Shown here piece by piece: positions 5,053-7,237 of a stretch of DNA of 7,237 bases. Within the stretch, counting starts at the first letter, position 1; each line of letters opens with the position of its first letter. Source of the stretch: Candidatus Kariarchaeota archaeon (GTDB taxonomy: Archaea > Asgardarchaeota > Heimdallarchaeia > Heimdallarchaeales > Kariarchaeaceae); the NCBI GenBank assembly GCA_016839545.1, contig JAEOUB010000623.1, positions 1-7,237 on the forward strand, given 5' to 3'. Position numbers and translations under genes: made by a program. The notes beneath the pieces were generated by a model. It had not been told where the DNA came from. It saw only the letters and a program-made list of their open reading frames with translations, and did not search any database.

Positions 5053-5820
5053 CTACTCGTCTTCTTCTTCGTCGTCTTCAGATCCTTCTTCTTCAGTTTC
5101 TTCTACTGCTGCCTCGATTTCCTCGATCTCTTCATCCTCTTCGTCCATGTCAGAAGGTTGGGAAAGGTCGACGTCCTCGTCAATCTCCAGATCATCGGCA
5201 TCCATAGCACGACGGTCCTCGGGGAGACGTAGAACTTTGACTTTGGAGATCTCAAGGATCTTGATGGGGAAAACATCGTTGGCTGGCTCATATAGCAGCG
5301 ATCGGAGTTCGTAGTTGACCAGTGAGTTGACAAGTGCTGGGAAAGTGATGTCCTCGACGTATTCGAACAAAGTCTCGCGGATTGCCTTTCTGATCTCTTT
5401 CTTGGTATTGTGGGCAGCACGATTGAATGTCACTGCAAATGCGGTAATCCTGAGTCTGGATCCGTCTTTAAGTGTTAAGTTGAAAATACCCTCAACTTGA
5501 GAACGGTGATTTCGGATCTGTGATCTCTTGAAATCTCGGTTCAGTTCCTGTCCAACAAATTCTGTGCTTGCTCTGTTGCCAGTGATACCGGTAACTCTGA
5601 ACTTGAGACCGTAGTTGAGGTCATCGAATCTGTTGGTAATGTCCATGAGGCTCATTTTGAATGAACGTCCAAGGACAGAGGAAATGTTGGTTGATGGGGT
5701 CTGACCCAGAGACTCGTCTCCGATGTAATCGGGAGCTCGCATGTCGAACCACATTTTGTTCTTCCACTTATCTGCACCTGAAGATGTAATTCTTCTTCTT
5801 CTACGTCGTTGTGCTGACAT
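5053..5820 (-). CDS. rps3ae: Small-subunit ribosomal protein eS1 (S3Ae) with acidic tail
   Basis: This 255-residue protein is ribosomal protein eS1, found in archaea and eukaryotes and placed on the small-subunit platform near the mRNA exit. Family features are a basic start (six Arg at 5-10), DKWKNKMWFDMRAPDYIG (17-34), the ISSVLGRSFKMSL region (46-58), LKFRVTGITGNRASTEFVGQ (72-91), RDFKRSQIRNHRSQVEGI (95-112) and a C-terminal KILEISKVKVLRLP (187-200). After Arg204 there is no basic residue. Residues 207-255 are 31 Asp/Glu out of 49, a disordered acidic extension encoded by repetitive gaa/gag/gat triplets. Archaeal eS1 commonly ends with a shorter acidic tail, so the length here is notable. 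Start ATG 5820 is followed at once by the basic N-terminus and is preceded by a strong TATA box with a leader of only about 10 bases and no Shine-Dalgarno site. Confidence 0.95.
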   Translation of the reverse strand: MSAQRRRRRRITSSGADKWKNKMWFDMRAPDYIGDESLGQTPSTNISSVLGRSFKMSLMDITNRFDDLNYGLKFRVTGITGNRASTEFVGQELNRDFKRSQIRNHRSQVEGIFNLTLKDGSRLRITAFAVTFNRAAHNTKKEIRKAIRETLFEYVEDITFPALVNSLVNYELRSLLYEPANDVFPIKILEISKVKVLRLPEDRRAMDADDLEIDEDVDLSQPSDMDEEDEEIEEIEAAVEETEEEGSEDDEEEDE

Positions 5821-5850
5821 GATTATCTACATAACAACTAAAATTTTGTC

Positions 5851-5860
5851 TTATTTATAT
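5851..5860 (-). promoter_or_regulatory. TATA box of the eS1 gene
   Basis: The minus strand reads ATATAAATAA, close to the archaeal TATA consensus, inside a very AT-rich stretch. A start site about 26 bases downstream falls near 5830, leaving a leader of about 10 bases before ATG 5820. This is the strongest-looking promoter in the window, as expected for a ribosomal protein gene. Confidence 0.65.
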
Positions 5861-5874
5861 TGATAGATATTGAT
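5857..5874. repeat. Tandem ATATTGAT repeat beside the eS1 TATA box
   Basis: ATATTGAT occurs at 5857-5864 and again at 5867-5874, a perfect 8-base direct repeat with a 10-base period, so both copies face the same side of the helix. It overlaps the upstream end of the eS1 TATA box, where the transcription factor B element would be. A regulator or tandem-recognition site is possible. The motif is AT-rich and short. A separate 12-base near-palindrome, TCTGT-AG-ACAGA, lies at 5888-5899. Confidence 0.3.
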
Positions 5875-5973
5875 CGATTGCCGAGTATCTGTAGACAGAG
5901 TGAAAAGGCTAGACATCCCATTAGACTGTTCAAACTGATGTGGAAGTAGTTATTAGAACCATGTCGAGTACCT

Positions 5974-6750
5974 ATGAGAATGATCCATCAATTGCTCGTC
6001 ATTGATCGGAGAAAGAGTATCGGATTGACACTCTTTGATGATGGTCAATTGATACTTCAGTCTGACCTTCTAATTGGATTGGTTCAGGCACTGATGGTAC
6101 TTGGAGAGGAAATGGGACCAGTAAAGGGATCATTGCGAGAGGCAGAACTGGGTCAATACCAGATCAGTATACTCAGCAAGGATCATCTTGCATATGTGGC
6201 AATTCAGGACACGTATGACTCAGAGCCATTTACCCGCAACTTGATGGAAGGTGTTGTAGATGAGTACCACACCACACTGTCCAAGAGCAATCTACATGTC
6301 CAGTTAAAAAAGGAGCAACTCATCAAAAAGGGGGTGGTTAAACTTCTGACCACTATGCAGTTCCCTGTTGACAAACTTGAGGAAACGCGTGAATTAATCA
6401 TTGACTTTGTAGCAAATCATAGTGTCTATGTTGATGCCCTGCTGCTTGCTGACTTGGATGATGGTATCATTGATATAATCCTTCAACCGGAATCAGAGAG
6501 AATTATCAGGTTACTCATGGAGATACTGTCTGAGATACCCTTTGAACGTCACTGGGTGGGTCAGACCAGATTGCACAAACCCTTGGACAACGGCCAGGAT
6601 GTGTATGACTATGAACTTTGGATGATCTACCGCGTAAAGGACACAGATTTCTGTCTTCTGGGCAGAGCTTATTACAGGGACGAGCAGGAACGAAAACGAT
6701 TGATAAGTGATCTTGAGGGATTAACAGAACTAATAGCAGGTCTACTCTAG
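5974..6750 (+). CDS. Longin/roadblock-like domain protein
   Basis: This 258-residue soluble protein has no signal peptide or membrane segment. The first ~100 residues have the order expected of a longin/roadblock-type domain: strand pair HQLLVIDRRKSIGLTLFDD (5-23), amphipathic helix LILQSDLLIGLVQALMVLGE (26-45), three strands across GSLREAELGQYQISILSKDHLAYVAIQD (52-79), and a helix PFTRNLMEGVVDEYHTTL (85-102). Many Asgard proteins open this way. In eukaryotes such domains serve as GTPase-binding or GTPase-regulating platforms. Residues 110-258 are not recognised; LWMIYRVKDTDFCLLGRAYY (215-234) looks like two more strands, followed by a final helix, and could be part of a second alpha/beta domain. 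ATG 5974 is chosen; ATG 5980 is two codons later. An out-of-frame ATG at 5961 opens a 14-codon frame overlapping the start. The closest GTPase gene is about 2.5 kb away, so a partnership is only inferred. Confidence 0.65.
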   Translation: MRMIHQLLVIDRRKSIGLTLFDDGQLILQSDLLIGLVQALMVLGEEMGPVKGSLREAELGQYQISILSKDHLAYVAIQDTYDSEPFTRNLMEGVVDEYHTTLSKSNLHVQLKKEQLIKKGVVKLLTTMQFPVDKLEETRELIIDFVANHSVYVDALLLADLDDGIIDIILQPESERIIRLLMEILSEIPFERHWVGQTRLHKPLDNGQDVYDYELWMIYRVKDTDFCLLGRAYYRDEQERKRLISDLEGLTELIAGLL

Positions 6751-7097
6751 GACTCGTCAGCCAGATCCTGCCAAACCTTGGGATCAAAACGTTCTAGATT
6801 TCTCTTGTACTCAGCTGACCATGCAGTTTCCAGATCTACTCCAAGATATATACAAAGTTGCAAGAAGAGGTTGAAGACCTGAGCTAATTCCCGATCCACG
6901 CTGTCCTTCTCACCAGCGTGACCCGCACCTTTGACCTTGTACTGTGATTCGTACAGCAGGTGTGAGCCTACCTCTCCCAATTCTTCGATCAGATGAACAA
7001 ATACCTGGGTTGGTGGAAATCGTTCCCATTTCCTATCCTCGATAAATTTCTTTTGCAGTGATTGAATGTTTGAAAGATCCACAACTAGATGCCCCAA
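6747..7097 (-). CDS. MazG-like all-alpha NTP pyrophosphatase, altered metal site
   Basis: The 116-residue, mostly helical product fits the MazG/dUTPase/HisE all-alpha NTP pyrophosphohydrolase superfamily, which cleaves (d)NTPs to monophosphate and pyrophosphate with Mg2+. The first signature is HLIEELGEVGSHLLY (35-49), containing the E-E-x-x-E metal motif (Glu38, Glu39, Glu42). The second is DRELAQVFNLFLQLCIYLGVDLETAW (68-93). Family members usually read E-L-A-D-V here; Glu70 is kept but Asp is replaced by Gln73. YKRNLERF (97-104) matches the C-terminal K-x-x-N-x-x-R-type substrate motif. The start is uncertain: TTG 7097 is the longest, but a TATA-like box at 7103-7110 would start transcription near GTG 7082, which would remove five residues and no motif. 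The stop overlaps that of the convergent longin-like gene by 4 bases (CTAG). Confidence 0.78.
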   Translation of the reverse strand: MGHLVVDLSNIQSLQKKFIEDRKWERFPPTQVFVHLIEELGEVGSHLLYESQYKVKGAGHAGEKDSVDRELAQVFNLFLQLCIYLGVDLETAWSAEYKRNLERFDPKVWQDLADES

Positions 7098-7102
7098 TAG
7101 TG

Positions 7103-7110
7103 CTTAATAA
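7103..7110 (-). promoter_or_regulatory. TATA-like box of the MazG-like gene
   Basis: The minus strand reads TTATTAAG. A start site about 26 bases downstream would lie near 7081, at the in-frame GTG (7082-7080). This fits a leaderless message from GTG better than translation from TTG 7097. The match to the archaeal TATA consensus is moderate. Confidence 0.35.
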
Positions 7111-7183
7111 CCGTTTCCTACCGGATATGTGACTCAATACTTTGAGGAGTTGTTCATTTCCTAAATGAAGACAGAGTAGATTT

Positions 7184-7190
7184 GATATAA
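7184..7190 (+). promoter_or_regulatory. TATA-like box before the right-edge gene
   Basis: GATATAA at 7184-7190 lies about 26 bases before the ATG at 7213, the spacing expected for a leaderless archaeal transcript. Apart from a small hairpin CTCAA-TACT-TTGAG (7133-7146), I see nothing else in 7111-7183. Confidence 0.4.
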
Positions 7191-7212
7191 GATCAACAGA
7201 ACCAAGAGCTAT

Positions 7213-7237
7213 ATGTTCTCACGGCTACGATCGAAGC
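7213..7237 (+). CDS. Probable start of a gene running off the right edge
   Basis: An ATG at 7213 opens a frame of eight codons (MFSRLRSK) before the window ends. The support is its position about 26 bases after a TATA-like box and divergent from the MazG-like gene. The start is basic, but eight residues are too few to name a family. The reading frame could be spurious. Confidence 0.35.

Noticed and set aside
5053..5110. Triplet-rich tract resembling a microsatellite
   Set aside because: It is the coding sequence of the acidic eS1 tail, so no separate repeat element is called.
5103..5420. 105-codon alternative frame inside the eS1 gene
   Set aside because: It is on the same strand as eS1 but out of frame; its Ser/Arg-rich product comes from reading the acidic-tail triplets in another frame.
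7133..7146. CTCAA-TACT-TTGAG hairpin as a terminator
   Set aside because: The stem has five pairs, no T run follows, and no gene end is adjacent.
1..7237. A defence island, mobile element or CRISPR array
   Set aside because: I found no transposase, integrase, long terminal repeats, regularly spaced repeats or known defence domains; the window is ordinary housekeeping plus Asgard signature genes.

Overview
The window looks like chromosomal DNA of an archaeon, most likely an Asgard archaeon; a Thorarchaeota-like lineage is my guess and cannot be settled from the sequence alone. The evidence is the combination of an archaeal/eukaryotic ribosomal protein eS1 (S3Ae), a Rab-like small GTPase with a complete set of G motifs, a protein whose first ~100 residues read as a longin/roadblock-like domain, archaeal TATA-like boxes about 26 bases before several start codons, frequent GTG/TTG starts and a near absence of Shine-Dalgarno sites. 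There are no rRNAs, tRNAs, CRISPR arrays or insertion sequences. Ten protein-coding genes are supported, two of them cut by the window edges.

Layout. Left edge: a polytopic membrane protein on the minus strand runs off the window (1-631). It lies downstream of a co-directional gene (695-1528) that resembles a metallo-beta-lactamase-fold protein without its metal-binding motif. Next comes a divergent ornithine aminotransferase-like class III PLP enzyme (1644-2903), convergent with a Rab-like GTPase (2930-3502, minus). Upstream of the GTPase, in the same direction, is a zinc-LID adenylate kinase (3677-4357, minus). Divergent from it is an XTP/dITP diphosphatase (4503-5048, plus), which ends 4 bases from the convergent gene for ribosomal protein eS1 (5053-5820, minus). 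Divergent from eS1 is the longin-like protein (5974-6750, plus). Its stop overlaps that of a convergent MazG-like all-alpha NTP pyrophosphatase (6747-7097, minus). At the right edge a leaderless gene appears to start (7213 onward, plus). Coding is dense, intergenic gaps are mostly under 180 bases, and no stretch over 300 bases lacks a gene.

Functionally this is a mixture of housekeeping genes. Three concern nucleotides: adenylate kinase balances adenylates, and two unrelated house-cleaning folds (HAM1/RdgB and MazG) would hydrolyse non-canonical or excess NTPs. One is ribosomal. Two (GTPase and longin-like protein) belong to the set of eukaryotic-signature families expanded in Asgard archaea. 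I see no obvious new multi-gene system. The most interesting points are the degenerate MBL-fold protein, a MazG protein with Gln in place of a conserved metal-binding Asp, an eS1 with a very acidic 49-residue tail, and a hairpin plus A8 slippery tract across the start of the XTP diphosphatase gene.
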